Origin: Sva-07 sp963715285
GTDB lineage: Bacteria > Actinomycetota > Acidimicrobiia > Acidimicrobiales > Ilumatobacteraceae
Assembly: GCA_963715285.1 (NCBI GenBank)
Contig: CAVQRU010000043.1
Location: 248,001-312,000, forward strand
Direction: 5' to 3'
Length of the DNA: 64,000 nucleotides
Each line of letters starts with the position of its first letter. Within the stretch, counting starts at the first letter, position 1. The translations under genes and the position numbers were made by a program. The notes below the pieces were generated by a model. The model made no database searches and had not been told where the DNA came from. It saw only the letters and a list, made by a program, of their open reading frames with translations. Of this stretch, positions 33,027 to 42,702 are shown in pieces.

Positions 33027-33169
33027 GGCGGTCTCCGGACAAGTTCGAGGCAGCGCTCACGGACCGTGCGGCGCACCCTCGTCGGCGCACTCACACGGAC
33101 TGACCCGGCAAGGCTACGGCGACGTGGGCACGTCCGCCAACCATGTCGGTCAAACCACAGGCATGTAAG

Positions 33170-33335
33170 TTGTCCACAGCACCGTTCTGATCGCATCACA
33201 CCAGTACAGAGGCACTCTTGACGTCGGTGACGACACGTGTTCCGCCAGGTTTTCGTCCCGGCAACCACGTGCTAGGTTCTCCCGTCCGCCCGCTCGCTCC
33301 GTTCGTCCACATCGTGTGGACAACCATGTGGACTG
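33170..33335. promoter_or_regulatory. DnaA boxes in the dnaA-rpmH intergenic region
   Basis: The 339-bp gap 33027-33365 contains TTGTCCACA at 33170, TCGTCCACA at 33303, TGTGGACAA at 33315 and TGTGGACTG at 33327. The 33303 and 33315 boxes face each other (GTCCACA, TCG, TGTGGAC). Three boxes lie within 65 bp of the dnaA start, suiting DnaA autoregulation. No other gene is seen in the gap. Confidence 0.7.
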
Positions 33336-33365
33336 TGTGTTGGCGTTGACCGGGAGATGTCGAGG

Positions 33366-34772
33366 GTGAGCGAGAGCACAGACGTTTGGACGCAGGTGAC
33401 GCTCTCTCTGCGTTCCCAACTCGCCGAGTCGGTGTGGTTCTCCACGTTCCAGGACGTCACTCCACTCGACTCCGACTCCGACACCTTGCGCCTGCTCGCA
33501 CCGAGTGCGTACGTACGAGACCGGATCCTCACCCGGTACCTCCCACTCGTCACCGAGGCGTTGCAGGATGCGAACGAGGGCCACCGCGTGGTCGAGATCG
33601 ACATCGAGACCACCGGAGCACCACCGGTCGACATCGAGACCACCCCCGACGAGGGCTCCGACCATCGCGACCAGCAGGACACGATCGCCGAGAGTGAGCG
33701 TGACCGACGAGTTCGCGACCGCGCCGACCAGCAGTCCCTGCTGCTCGACGAAGCCGGACTCAATCCTCGGTACACGTTCGAGACCTTCGTCAAGGGCGCC
33801 TCGAACCAGTTCGCACTCGCCGCCGCGCTGCGCGTCGCCGAAACGCCGGCACGCAGCTACAACCCCTTGTTCATCTACGGGTCGGCCGGCTTGGGCAAGA
33901 CCCACCTCTTGCACGCGATCGGCCACTACGTGCACTCGAACTACCAGCACCACGAGGTGCGGTACGTCTCGACCGAGACGTTCATGAACGAGTACGTCGA
34001 CGCGATCCGCCAGAACACGACCAACTCGCTCCGACGTCGATATCGCGACATCGACGTGCTCCTGATCGACGACATCCAGTTCATCGCCGGAAAGGAAGGC
34101 CTCCAGGAGGAGTTCTTCCACACGTTCAACTCACTGCACGGCGCCAACAAACAGGTGGTGATCTCCTCCGATCGGATGCCCGACGCCATCCCCACGCTGG
34201 AGGAACGCCTCCGCGGTCGCTTCAAGTGGGGGCTGATCACCGACATCCAGCCACCCGATCTCGAGACGCGTCTCGCCATCCTGCGCAACAAGTCCGAGCG
34301 CGACCGGGTGCTCGTCCCCGACGAGACCCTCGAGTTCATCGCCACCAACATCGCCACCAACATCCGCGAGCTCGAGGGTGCCCTGATCCGGGTGACCGCC
34401 TACGCCAGCCTGAACCAGGTCCCGATCACGACCGATCTCGCGCAGACCCAGCTCGCCGATCTCCTCAACGACAGCAAGCCCAAGGCGCGTACCGACGAGG
34501 AGCTGCTCGCGGACATCGCCGAGATCCTCCGGTTCCCGGTCGAGGATCTCAAGGGCCGCAGCCGTCAACGACCGCTCGTCACCGCGCGCCAGATCGCAAT
34601 GTACGTGTTCCGCGAGTTGACCGATCTCAGCTACCCGGCGATCGCCCGACTCTTCGGCGGACGCGACCACACCACGGTGATCCACGCGAACGAGAAGATC
34701 CAACGCTTGATGAGCGAGCGCAAACAGATCTACGACCAGGTCACCGATCTGCTGCAGCAGCTGAAGGCATGA
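33366..34772 (+). CDS. dnaA: chromosomal replication initiator DnaA
   Basis: 468 residues. Domain I (VWTQVTLSLRSQLAESVWFS) is followed by an acidic domain II, then the AAA+ domain starting at PRYTFETFVKGASNQFALAA with Walker A YGSAGLGKTHLLHAIG (about 172), DVLLIDDIQFIAGKEG (about 235) and RGRFKWGLITDIQPPDLETR. Domain IV ends with LFGGRDHTTVIHANEKIQRL (about 431), the DnaA-box-binding signature. GTG 33366 is preferred over ATG 33357 because GGGAG lies 9 nt before the GTG but touches the ATG. Confidence 0.95.
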   Translation: MSESTDVWTQVTLSLRSQLAESVWFSTFQDVTPLDSDSDTLRLLAPSAYVRDRILTRYLPLVTEALQDANEGHRVVEIDIETTGAPPVDIETTPDEGSDHRDQQDTIAESERDRRVRDRADQQSLLLDEAGLNPRYTFETFVKGASNQFALAAALRVAETPARSYNPLFIYGSAGLGKTHLLHAIGHYVHSNYQHHEVRYVSTETFMNEYVDAIRQNTTNSLRRRYRDIDVLLIDDIQFIAGKEGLQEEFFHTFNSLHGANKQVVISSDRMPDAIPTLEERLRGRFKWGLITDIQPPDLETRLAILRNKSERDRVLVPDETLEFIATNIATNIRELEGALIRVTAYASLNQVPITTDLAQTQLADLLNDSKPKARTDEELLADIAEILRFPVEDLKGRSRQRPLVTARQIAMYVFRELTDLSYPAIARLFGGRDHTTVIHANEKIQRLMSERKQIYDQVTDLLQQLKA

Positions 34773-35031
34773 GCGGCGCCCGACGGCGACGTCCGTGCCT
34801 GGGGACACAGCAGCGGACGCGACGAGGACAACACGGTCCGCGACAGTGGACAACCTGGTGCTGTCCACCGGACGACACCGCTGTAACTCCTGGCATGGGG
34901 ATCGACCACCCATCCCGTGTGGACGCCCATCGCCGTCCTACGCTGCAGCAACGCGTGGTTGTCCCCAATCCACAGCACCTACTACTGACATTGAACATTG
35001 AGACATCCCTGCATGAGGAGAAGTGCCCACT
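34773..35031. other. oriC: probable chromosomal origin oriC
   Basis: The dnaA-dnaN intergenic region, where actinobacterial oriC is normally found. DnaA-box-like 9-mers: AGTGGACAA (34845), CTGTCCACC (34861), TGTGGACGC (34918) and TTGTCCCCA (34959), followed by ATCCACAGC. A comparatively AT-rich stretch (34976-35008, CTACTACTGACATTGAACAT and onward) could be the unwinding element. Boxes are fewer and weaker than in Streptomyces oriC. Confidence 0.6.
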
Positions 35032-36126
35032 GTGAAGTTTCGTTGCGAACGTGATGTCCTGGCCGAGGCCGTCGGATCAGCAGGACGGGCCGCCACGAAC
35101 CGGACCGGCACGCTGCCGGTGCTCGCGGGTGTGCGCATGGAGGTCGACGGTGACCGCCTGACGGTGACCGGTACCGACCTCGAACTGACCATCCGGCTCA
35201 CCGTCGACGTCGGCGGGGAACGCGACGGTGCCGCCGTCGTGCCGGCTCGTCTCGTCGGCGACATCGTCAAGGCACTGCCCGCCGGTGCGGTGTCGGTCGA
35301 GCTGGGCGACGACGAGATGTCGATCAGCGCCGGGCGGTCACAGTTCTCCGTACGCCCGTTGTCACTCGAGGACTATCCGTCGCAGAGCGAGCCCGTGGCC
35401 GAAGCGGTCACGTTGTCGGCTGCCGTGGTCGCCGACGCGTTGCGACAGGTCGTGCGCGCCGCGTCGACCGACGATGCGCGTGCGGTGCTCACCGGCGTGC
35501 TGCTCGCCGCCGAGGACGACGGCCTGCGAATGGTCGCCACCGACTCGTACCGACTCGCCGTTCGCGATCTGCCGGAGAACTCGGTGCTCGCCTCCGGTCA
35601 GAAGGTCTTGATCCCGGGCCGGGCGCTCAGCGAGTTGCAGCGCGTGATGGGCGACGCCGAAGAACTCGTGGTTCGCCTCGGTGACCGGGAGGCCACCTTC
35701 GAAGCGGGGGGCACCCGGTTGAGTACTCGGCTGATCGAAGGCGAGTTCCCGAACTACCGCAACCTGTTGCCGTCGAGCTATCCCAACCTGCTCACCGTCG
35801 GCAAGGCCGCGATGCTGGAGGCGATTCGCCGCGTGAAGATCCTGGCCCAGGACTCGACGCCGGTGCGTCTCACGCTCGGCGGAGAGACCGTTCAGTTGAC
35901 GGCGATCACGCAGGACGTCGGCAACGCGGTCGAGGAGATCGACGCCAGCTACGACGGCACCGAGATGACCGTTGCGTTCAACCCCGACTACCTGTCGGCG
36001 GGCATCGACGCGATCGACAGCGACGACGTCACGTTGGCCACGATGGATCCGATGAAGCCGGCGGTGCTGCGCGGTGTCGGTCGTGACGACTACCTCTATC
36101 TGTTGATGCCCGTCCGCGTGCCGTAA
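35032..36126 (+). CDS. dnaN: DNA polymerase III subunit beta (sliding clamp)
   Basis: 364 residues in three clamp repeats, starting KFRCERDVLAEAVGSAGRAA, with GTDLELTIRLTVDV, VARDLPENSV-like (LAVRDLPENSVLASGQKVLI), IEGEFPNYRNLLPSSYPNLL and the terminal YLYLLMPVRVP. GTG 35032 is preferred to GTG 35023: AGGAG lies 11 nt before the former and only 2 nt before the latter, and homologues begin M-K-F. It tethers polymerase III to DNA. Confidence 0.95.
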   Translation: MKFRCERDVLAEAVGSAGRAATNRTGTLPVLAGVRMEVDGDRLTVTGTDLELTIRLTVDVGGERDGAAVVPARLVGDIVKALPAGAVSVELGDDEMSISAGRSQFSVRPLSLEDYPSQSEPVAEAVTLSAAVVADALRQVVRAASTDDARAVLTGVLLAAEDDGLRMVATDSYRLAVRDLPENSVLASGQKVLIPGRALSELQRVMGDAEELVVRLGDREATFEAGGTRLSTRLIEGEFPNYRNLLPSSYPNLLTVGKAAMLEAIRRVKILAQDSTPVRLTLGGETVQLTAITQDVGNAVEEIDASYDGTEMTVAFNPDYLSAGIDAIDSDDVTLATMDPMKPAVLRGVGRDDYLYLLMPVRVP

Positions 36127-36131
36127 GGGTC

Positions 36132-37214
36132 GTGATCGTCGAGCACCTGGAGTTGGTCGACTTCCGGAACTACGTCACCGGAACGTTCGATCTCCACTCG
36201 GGGACCACGCTGGTCATCGGCGACAACGGGCAGGGGAAGACCAATCTCGCCGAAGCCCTCGCCTTCCTCGCGACGCTCACGAGCTTCCGGTCGGCTCCCG
36301 GTGACGCGTTGGTGCGCGCCGGGGTCGACACCGCGATCATCCGGGCCACCGTTCGTCACGACGACGATCGTTCGACACTGATCGAGATCGAGTTGGCCGC
36401 AGCGGGCCGTAACCGGGTGCAGGTCAACCGGCAGAAGCTGGGCCGTGTGCGTGATCTGCTCGGTGCCGTCCGGGTCACGGTGTTCTCTCCGGACGACCTC
36501 TCCCTCGTGAAGGGAAGTCCGGGGGATCGGCGGCGGTTCATGGACGACACGCTCGTTGCACTGGCCACGAAATACGACTCGATCCGCCTCGAGATCGATC
36601 GCATCGTCCGGCAGCGCAACACGTTGCTGAAGCAGTCGGGCGGTCGGCTCACCGACGAGATCGCTGTGACGCTCGACGTGTGGGACGCGAAGTTCGCGGA
36701 GATCGCCGATCAGTTCGGCTACGCCCGAGCGACGTTGGTCGCCCGGCTCACGCCCATGGTGCAGGAGGCGTACGAGCAGCTCGCCGGGGTCGCGACACCA
36801 TTGGACCTGCACTACGAACCGGCGTGGCGGACGACGGGCCTGGCCGCCGCGCTGAGCGAGGCCCGAGCGCTCGACGTGCGCCGCGGCGTGAGCACCGTCG
36901 GTCCTCATCGCGACGAGCTGGCGATGAGCATCAACGGGCTGCCGAGCCGGACGCACGCCTCGCAGGGTGAACAACGGACCCTCGCATTGGCCTTGCGCCT
37001 GGCCGGTCACCGACTGGTCACCGAACGCACCGGATCGGCTCCGGTGCTCGTGCTCGACGACGTGCTGTCCGAGCTCGACGATCATCGCGCCATCGCACTG
37101 CTCGAGCATCTTCCCGCCGGTCAGGTCGTGATCACGACGGCGAGCGATCTTCCTCCGGGGGCACACACCGATCACGTCGTGCGGATCGCGCACGGCCAGG
37201 TCGTCGGCGACTGA
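36132..37214 (+). CDS. recF: DNA replication and repair protein RecF
   Basis: 360-residue SMC-like ATPase. Walker A VIGDNGQGKTNLAEALAFLA, the RecF region VRVTVFSPDDLSLVKGSPGD, the ABC signature THASQGEQRTLALALRLAG and Walker B VLVLDDVLSELDDHR. It loads RecA at gapped DNA in the RecFOR pathway. GTG 36132 follows the dnaN stop by 5 nt with AAGGG between. Confidence 0.94.
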   Translation: MIVEHLELVDFRNYVTGTFDLHSGTTLVIGDNGQGKTNLAEALAFLATLTSFRSAPGDALVRAGVDTAIIRATVRHDDDRSTLIEIELAAAGRNRVQVNRQKLGRVRDLLGAVRVTVFSPDDLSLVKGSPGDRRRFMDDTLVALATKYDSIRLEIDRIVRQRNTLLKQSGGRLTDEIAVTLDVWDAKFAEIADQFGYARATLVARLTPMVQEAYEQLAGVATPLDLHYEPAWRTTGLAAALSEARALDVRRGVSTVGPHRDELAMSINGLPSRTHASQGEQRTLALALRLAGHRLVTERTGSAPVLVLDDVLSELDDHRAIALLEHLPAGQVVITTASDLPPGAHTDHVVRIAHGQVVGD

Positions 37215-37245
37215 AGCGCGCCGGCGTCGGGGTACGTTGGGCAGC

Positions 37246-37566
37246 GTGCCGGAGCCCGTTCCGATCTCTCGATCACTCGACTCGATCATGAAGTCGCTGC
37301 GTGGCACCGATCGCATCCAGATCGGTGGCGTGTTCGGGCGCTGGGACGAGGCCGTCGGTTCCACCGTGAGTGCTCATGTCCGGCCCGTTCGCCTCGACGA
37401 CGGGGTGTTGGTGGTGGAGGCCGACGAACCGGGATGGGCCACACAGGTCAAGTTCCTGAGCGGTGACATCATCGCCCGCCTGGCTGCGGTCGCACACGTC
37501 CGGATCGAGCGCATCGAGGTACGTGTCGGGCGCGCTGATCGGGCCTCGGGCTCCCCGACTCCGTGA
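37246..37566 (+). CDS. dciA: DUF721 / DciA family helicase-loading protein
   Basis: 106 residues. SRSLDSIMKSLRGTDRIQIG, VFGRWDEAVGSTVSAHVRPV, GVLVVEADEPGWATQVKFL and IARLAAVAHVRIERIEVRVG are the DUF721 core. DciA is the ancestral bacterial loader/operator of the DnaB helicase, and this genome window has no dnaC or dnaI. GTG 37246 is chosen because TACGTT ends 7 nt before it (leaderless pattern); TTG 37237 is in frame upstream. It is the usual neighbour between recF and gyrB in actinobacteria. Confidence 0.9.
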   Translation: MPEPVPISRSLDSIMKSLRGTDRIQIGGVFGRWDEAVGSTVSAHVRPVRLDDGVLVVEADEPGWATQVKFLSGDIIARLAAVAHVRIERIEVRVGRADRASGSPTP

Positions 37567-37712
37567 CACCCCGCTGGTAGGCTGGAGACCACTCGCGATC
37601 GCCATGTGGGCGCCGGTCCGACCTCTCGTCGAAGGCCGGTAGACCGCACGGCTCGCCCACCAACGTGCCCCCCCGGGCACGCCGCCAGACAGCCAGAAGT
37701 ATCGAGGTACGA

Positions 37713-39743
37713 GTGTCCAACGACACCGAAGCAGCAGCCGACGTCTCCGACGCCAACGGGATGGCGGCGCCGAAGAAGAAGTCGAACTCCGCCAATTCCG
37801 CCACGACGACGGCGACCTATGACGCGAAGGCGATCCAGGTCCTCGAGGGGCTCGATCCGGTCCGCAAGCGCCCGGGCATGTACATCGGCTCCACCGGCCT
37901 CCAAGGTCTGCACCACCTGATCTGGGAGGTCGTCGACAACTCCGTCGACGAGGCGATGGCCGGTCACTGCACGAGGATCGGCGTCACACTGCTCGCCGAC
38001 GGCGGTTGCCAGGTCGACGACAACGGTCGTGGCATCCCGATCGATCCGTTCACCTCCGGTGAGCACAAGGGCAAGAGCGCCGCCGAGGTGGTCCTCACGG
38101 TGTTGCACGCCGGTGGCAAGTTCGGCGGCGACGGCTACAAGGTGTCGGGCGGACTGCACGGCGTCGGGGTCTCGGTCGTCAACGCGCTGTCCGAGCGTCT
38201 CGTGATCGAGGTCGACCGCAACGGCAAGCACCACCGCCAGGAGTACGCGAAGGGTGGCAAACCGCAGGGCAAGATGACCATCGTCGGTGACACCCCCAAG
38301 CGGGGCCGCGCCACGGGCACCACCATCACGTTCTGGCCCGATCCGACGATCTTCGCTGCGGAGGGCACCGAGTTCGTGGCCCGTACCGTGCTCGAACGTC
38401 TCCAGACGATGGCGTTCCTGAACAAGGGCCTCGAAATCGTCTTCGCCGACCAGCGCGAAGGTCGCGAGCAGACCGTCACCTACCTGTACAAGGGTGGCAT
38501 CCTCGACTTCGTCAAGCACCTCAACGCCACCAAGGAACCGTTGTTCTCCAAGGTGTGCCAGTTCGAGGACGAGGACGAAGCCGATGGCCAGATGCTCGAC
38601 ATCGCGATGCAGTGGAACACGGGCTACTACGAGGGCATCCACGGATACGCCAACGGCATCTCCACCATCGAGGGAGGGATGCACGTCGAGGGCTTCAAGA
38701 CCGCGCTCACGTCGGTGATCAACAAGTACGCCCGCGCCAAGAACCTGCTCAAGGAGAAGGATCCCAACCTCACCGGCGAGGACATCCGCGAGGGCATCAC
38801 GGCGATCGTGTCGGTCAAGCTGCGCGAACCGCAGTTCGAGGGCCAGACCAAGGCGAAGCTCGGCAACGTGCCGATGCGGTCGTTCGTCCAGAAGGCGACG
38901 TACGAACGCCTCGGCGAATGGCTCGAGGAGAACCCGACCGAGGCCAACAAGGTCGTCAAGAAGGGCCTCGCCGCCGCCCAGGCCCGTGTGGCCGCGAAGA
39001 ACGCTCGCAATGCCATCCGTCGCAAGACCGCGCTGTCCGGTGCGGGCATGCCCGACAAGTTGAAGGACTGCTCGTCGAAGAACGCCGACGAATCCGAACT
39101 GTTCATCGTGGAGGGCGACTCCGCCGGTGGTACCGCGGTCGACGCGCGCGACCCGCGTACGCAGGCCATCCTGCCGATCCGGGGCAAGATCCTGAACGTC
39201 GAGCGCGCCCGGATCGACAAGATGTTGAAGAACAACGAGATCCAGGCGCTGATCACCGCCATCGGTGCCGGTGTCGGCGACGAGTTCGACGTTTCCAAGG
39301 CTCGCTACCACAAGGTGATCTGCCTGGCCGACGCCGACGTCGACGGGAGCCACATCCGGACCCTGCTGCTCACGTTCTTCTTCCGCCAGATGCGCGAGAT
39401 GGTCGAGGCCGGCTACTGCTACATCGCCCAGCCGCCGCTGTACTCCACCGAGATCGGCAAGGAGAAGGTGTACCTCAAGGACGACGTCGCGAAGGACGCC
39501 TTCCTGGTCGAACGCCCCAACCACAAGAAGCCCTTCAACCGTTTGAAGGGCCTCGGCGAGATGGACTGGGAGGAGTTGCGCACCACCACCATGCTCGACG
39601 GCACCCGCACGTTGTTGCAGGTGACCCTCGAGGAGGCGGCGCTGGCCGACGAGATCACCTCGATCCTGATGGGCGACGACGTGCCGGCACGACGTGACTT
39701 CATCACCACCAACGCCCGCGACGTCCGCAACCTCGACTTCTGA
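37713..39743 (+). CDS. gyrB: DNA gyrase subunit B
   Basis: 676 residues. GHKL ATPase domain: QVLEGLDPVRKRPGMYIGST, IWEVVDNSVDEAMAGHCTRI, VDDNGRGIPID and SGGLHGVGVSVVNALSERL. TOPRIM domain: ESELFIVEGDSAGGTAVDAR and LADADVDGSHIRTLLLTFFF. The C-terminal tail ends RRDFITTNARDVRNLDF. GTG 37713 follows CGAGG by 6 nt; a longer frame from 37665 is not supported. The first 25 residues before the ATPase domain are a flexible Ser/Ala/Lys segment. With GyrA it introduces negative supercoils. Confidence 0.96.
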   Translation: MSNDTEAAADVSDANGMAAPKKKSNSANSATTTATYDAKAIQVLEGLDPVRKRPGMYIGSTGLQGLHHLIWEVVDNSVDEAMAGHCTRIGVTLLADGGCQVDDNGRGIPIDPFTSGEHKGKSAAEVVLTVLHAGGKFGGDGYKVSGGLHGVGVSVVNALSERLVIEVDRNGKHHRQEYAKGGKPQGKMTIVGDTPKRGRATGTTITFWPDPTIFAAEGTEFVARTVLERLQTMAFLNKGLEIVFADQREGREQTVTYLYKGGILDFVKHLNATKEPLFSKVCQFEDEDEADGQMLDIAMQWNTGYYEGIHGYANGISTIEGGMHVEGFKTALTSVINKYARAKNLLKEKDPNLTGEDIREGITAIVSVKLREPQFEGQTKAKLGNVPMRSFVQKATYERLGEWLEENPTEANKVVKKGLAAAQARVAAKNARNAIRRKTALSGAGMPDKLKDCSSKNADESELFIVEGDSAGGTAVDARDPRTQAILPIRGKILNVERARIDKMLKNNEIQALITAIGAGVGDEFDVSKARYHKVICLADADVDGSHIRTLLLTFFFRQMREMVEAGYCYIAQPPLYSTEIGKEKVYLKDDVAKDAFLVERPNHKKPFNRLKGLGEMDWEELRTTTMLDGTRTLLQVTLEEAALADEITSILMGDDVPARRDFITTNARDVRNLDF

Positions 39744-39805
39744 CCAGCTCCCGCCGACCGCCTGACACCCGCCTGACACCCTCTTGACTTCCCGGACATC
39801 ACCAC

Positions 39806-42256
39806 ATGACTGACACCAACGACACCCCCCCGAACGAACCCGTCCAGCCGATCTCGTTGAGCGACGAGATGGAGAGTTCGTTCCTCGAGTACGCGATGTC
39901 GGTGATCATGTCGCGCGCGCTGCCCGACGTGCGCGACGGTCTCAAGCCGGTCCACCGCCGGATCATCTGGGACATGGAGGACCAGGGGTTCCGCCCCGAT
40001 CGTCCCCACGTGAAGTGCGCGCGCGTCACCGGCGACACGATGGCGCGTTTCCATCCCCACGGCGACAGTGCCATCTACGACGCGCTGGTGCGCATGGCCC
40101 AGCCGTTCTCGCTGCGCCACCCGCTGATCGACTTCCACGGCAACTACGGCAGCCCCGACTTCGGTCCCGCGGCGGCCCGCTACACCGAGTGTCGCCTGAA
40201 CCCGCTGGCGATGCAGCTGCTCGCCGACATCGACGAAGACACCGTCGACATGATCCCGAACTACGACGGGAACTTCGAACAGCCCGTCGTGCTGCCGGCG
40301 CGTTTTCCGAACCTGTTGGTCAACGGCAGCCAGGGCATCGCCGTCGGCATGGCCACGAACATCCCGCCGCACAATCTCGGCGAAGTGGTCGACGCCGTCG
40401 TCCATCTGCTCGACAACCCCGACGCCACCCCCGACGATCTGATGGAGTTCGTCAAGGGTCCCGACTTCCCCACGGGAGCGAGCATTCTCGGCAGGGCCGG
40501 CATCATCGACGCCTACCGAACCGGCCGCGGGTCGGTGAAGATGCGGGCCCGCGTCGAGATCGAGGAGTCGAAGACCGGGCGGATGGAGATCGTGGTCAAC
40601 GAGCTCCCCTATCAGACGAGCTGCTCGTCGATCGCGGCCCGTATCCAGGATCTCGTCGACGGCGGTGACCTCGACGGCATCGCCGACGTCAACGACGCGT
40701 CGTCGGGCGGCAAGACCAACCTGATCATCACGCTCAAGCGTGATGCCAACGCCAACGTGGTCAAGAACAACCTGTTCAAGCTCACCCAGCTGCAGTCGAC
40801 GTTCTCGATCAACATGGTCGCCCTCGTCGACGGCGTGCCCCGTCAGATCAACCTGCGCGATGCGATCGTGGCCTACGTCAAGCACCAGCGTGACGTCATC
40901 ACCCGCCGATCGCAGTTCCGCCTCGACAAGGCCAGGCGTCGGGAGCACATCCTCGAGGGCCGCATCAAGGCGCTCGACGTCATCGACGCGATCATCGCGC
41001 TCATCCGGGCGAGCGACGACGTCGCCGAGGCTCGTGACGGCCTGATGGCAGCGCCGTACGAGTTCAGTGAGATCCAGGCCAACGACATCCTCGACATGCA
41101 GCTGCGCCAGCTGACGCGGCTCTCCCGGCTCGACCTGCAGACCGAGCTCGACGAGACCCGAGCGAAGATCATCGATCTCCAGGAGATCCTCGACAACCCC
41201 GATCGCCTCAACACGGTCATCCGCGAGGAGATCACCGCCATCAAGGACGAGTTCGCCACGCCTCGGGTGTGCGAGCTCACCTACGACGACGGTGAGATGT
41301 CGATCGAGGATCTCGTCGACGACAAGGAACTCGTCGTCGTGATGACGCAGGCACAGTACGTCAAGGCCGTCTCGGCCGACTCGTTCAAGACGCAGGGTCG
41401 CGGAGGTCGCGGCGTGTCCGGCGGCAAGATGAAGGTCGACGACATCGTGCGCCATGTCATCTTCACCACCGCGCACGCACATCTGCTGTTCTTCTCCAAC
41501 CGCGGCAAGGTCTACCGCTTGCGAGCGCTCGAGATCCCGGAGCGCGAGCGGACGGCCAAGGGGATGCCGATCGTCAACCTGCTGCCACTGCAGGCCGACG
41601 AGCAGATCCAGGCGATCATCGACACCCGCGACTTCGCGGGCGAGCGCTTCTTGTTCTTCGCCACCAGGAACGGCACCGTCAAGAAGACGGCGTTCGACGC
41701 CTACGACTCGAGCCGCCGCGACGGCCTGATCGCGATCAACCTGCGAGACGATGACGAACTCGTCCGGGTGATCGAGACCAGCGGCAGCGACGACATCTTC
41801 ATGGTGAGTCGCAACGGCATGACGATCCGTTTCGACGAGAACGACGTGCGGGCCATGGGGCGTACGGCGGGCGGCGTTCGCGGCATGAAACTCAAGAACG
41901 GCGACGACCGCGTGGTGTCGGTCGATGTGGCCCGCGACGACACGGCGATCCTGATCATGACCGAGGCGGGCTACGGCAAGCGCACCCAACTCGACAAGTT
42001 CAACCGGCAGGGTCGCGGTGGCCAGGGTGTGCGCGGCATCAAGCTCACCGGCAAGAAGGGCGCCGTCGTGGCGGCCTTCATGGTCGGCCTCGACGACGAG
42101 ATCGTCGCCGTGTCGAACAATGGCGTCACGATCCGCATGGAAGTGCGAGGGATCTCGTCGCAGGGACGCGATGCCACCGGCGTCAAGGTGATGAACATCG
42201 ACGACGGCGATGCCGTTGGTTCGGTGGCTCCGATTCTCGCCGCTGACGACACCTGA
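39806..42256 (+). CDS. gyrA: DNA gyrase subunit A
   Basis: 816 residues. SSFLEYAMSVIMSRALPDVR, the quinolone-determining region FHPHGDSAIYDALVRMAQ (Ser and Asp of the drug-contact site present, predicting the sensitive form at those positions), and catalytic Tyr126 in AARYTECRLNPLA. The GyrA box appears as QGRGGRGVSG, and the C-terminal beta-pinwheel blades include VRGMKLKNGDDRVVSVDVAR and VRGIKLTGKKGAVVA. It lies 63 nt after gyrB, transcribed together. Confidence 0.97.
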   Translation: MTDTNDTPPNEPVQPISLSDEMESSFLEYAMSVIMSRALPDVRDGLKPVHRRIIWDMEDQGFRPDRPHVKCARVTGDTMARFHPHGDSAIYDALVRMAQPFSLRHPLIDFHGNYGSPDFGPAAARYTECRLNPLAMQLLADIDEDTVDMIPNYDGNFEQPVVLPARFPNLLVNGSQGIAVGMATNIPPHNLGEVVDAVVHLLDNPDATPDDLMEFVKGPDFPTGASILGRAGIIDAYRTGRGSVKMRARVEIEESKTGRMEIVVNELPYQTSCSSIAARIQDLVDGGDLDGIADVNDASSGGKTNLIITLKRDANANVVKNNLFKLTQLQSTFSINMVALVDGVPRQINLRDAIVAYVKHQRDVITRRSQFRLDKARRREHILEGRIKALDVIDAIIALIRASDDVAEARDGLMAAPYEFSEIQANDILDMQLRQLTRLSRLDLQTELDETRAKIIDLQEILDNPDRLNTVIREEITAIKDEFATPRVCELTYDDGEMSIEDLVDDKELVVVMTQAQYVKAVSADSFKTQGRGGRGVSGGKMKVDDIVRHVIFTTAHAHLLFFSNRGKVYRLRALEIPERERTAKGMPIVNLLPLQADEQIQAIIDTRDFAGERFLFFATRNGTVKKTAFDAYDSSRRDGLIAINLRDDDELVRVIETSGSDDIFMVSRNGMTIRFDENDVRAMGRTAGGVRGMKLKNGDDRVVSVDVARDDTAILIMTEAGYGKRTQLDKFNRQGRGGQGVRGIKLTGKKGAVVAAFMVGLDDEIVAVSNNGVTIRMEVRGISSQGRDATGVKVMNIDDGDAVGSVAPILAADDT

Positions 42257-42327
42257 CCGATCGCGCCACGGCGCCTCTCGCGGCCACGTCGGTCGCCTCT
42301 CCATCGCAGTGACGAGAGGAGTTCGAG

Positions 42328-42654
42328 ATGGCGACGTCGATGCGCGATCGCGGTCAGGCCGCGGTCGCACTGGTGATCGTGGTGGCGGCACTGTGTGCGA
42401 TCGTGGCCTGGTCGTTGGTCGACGTGGCCGACCGAGCGATCGACCGCAGTCGAGCCCAGACGGCAGCCGATGCCGTGGCGCTGGTGTCGCTCGAGGGTGG
42501 TCGGGCGGCGGCGGAGCGGTTGGCCCGCCGACACGGGGCGGAGATCGACACCTGGACGCGGGAACCGGGCCCGGACGGTGCGGGCACGGTGGTCACCGTG
42601 GTGGTCGTGCTCGGCGACGCGACCGCATCGGCACGTGCGTCGAACGAACCCTGA
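42328..42654 (+). CDS. TadE/TadG-like pilus-assembly-type membrane protein
   Basis: 108 residues. The N-terminus MRDRGQAAVALVIVVAALCA has the basic-hydrophobic layout of Tad/Rv3654c-type pseudopilin-like proteins (D-R-G-Q-A motif before the helix), followed by SRAQTAADAVALVSLEGGRA, a typical TadE/G continuation, and a small beta-rich domain. GAGGAG precedes the ATG. It stands alone here without tad ATPase or peptidase genes, so its machinery must be elsewhere. Confidence 0.65.
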   Translation: MATSMRDRGQAAVALVIVVAALCAIVAWSLVDVADRAIDRSRAQTAADAVALVSLEGGRAAAERLARRHGAEIDTWTREPGPDGAGTVVTVVVVLGDATASARASNEP

Positions 42655-42702
42655 CCGGAGCGTGACAAGACCTTGTGACGGCTCGTGCGTACACTTGCCG
42701 GA

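Noticed and set aside
39419..42391. 990-codon minus-strand open frame opposite gyrB/gyrA
   Set aside because: It mirrors gyrA codons (wobble-position GC) and its product has no recognisable motif.
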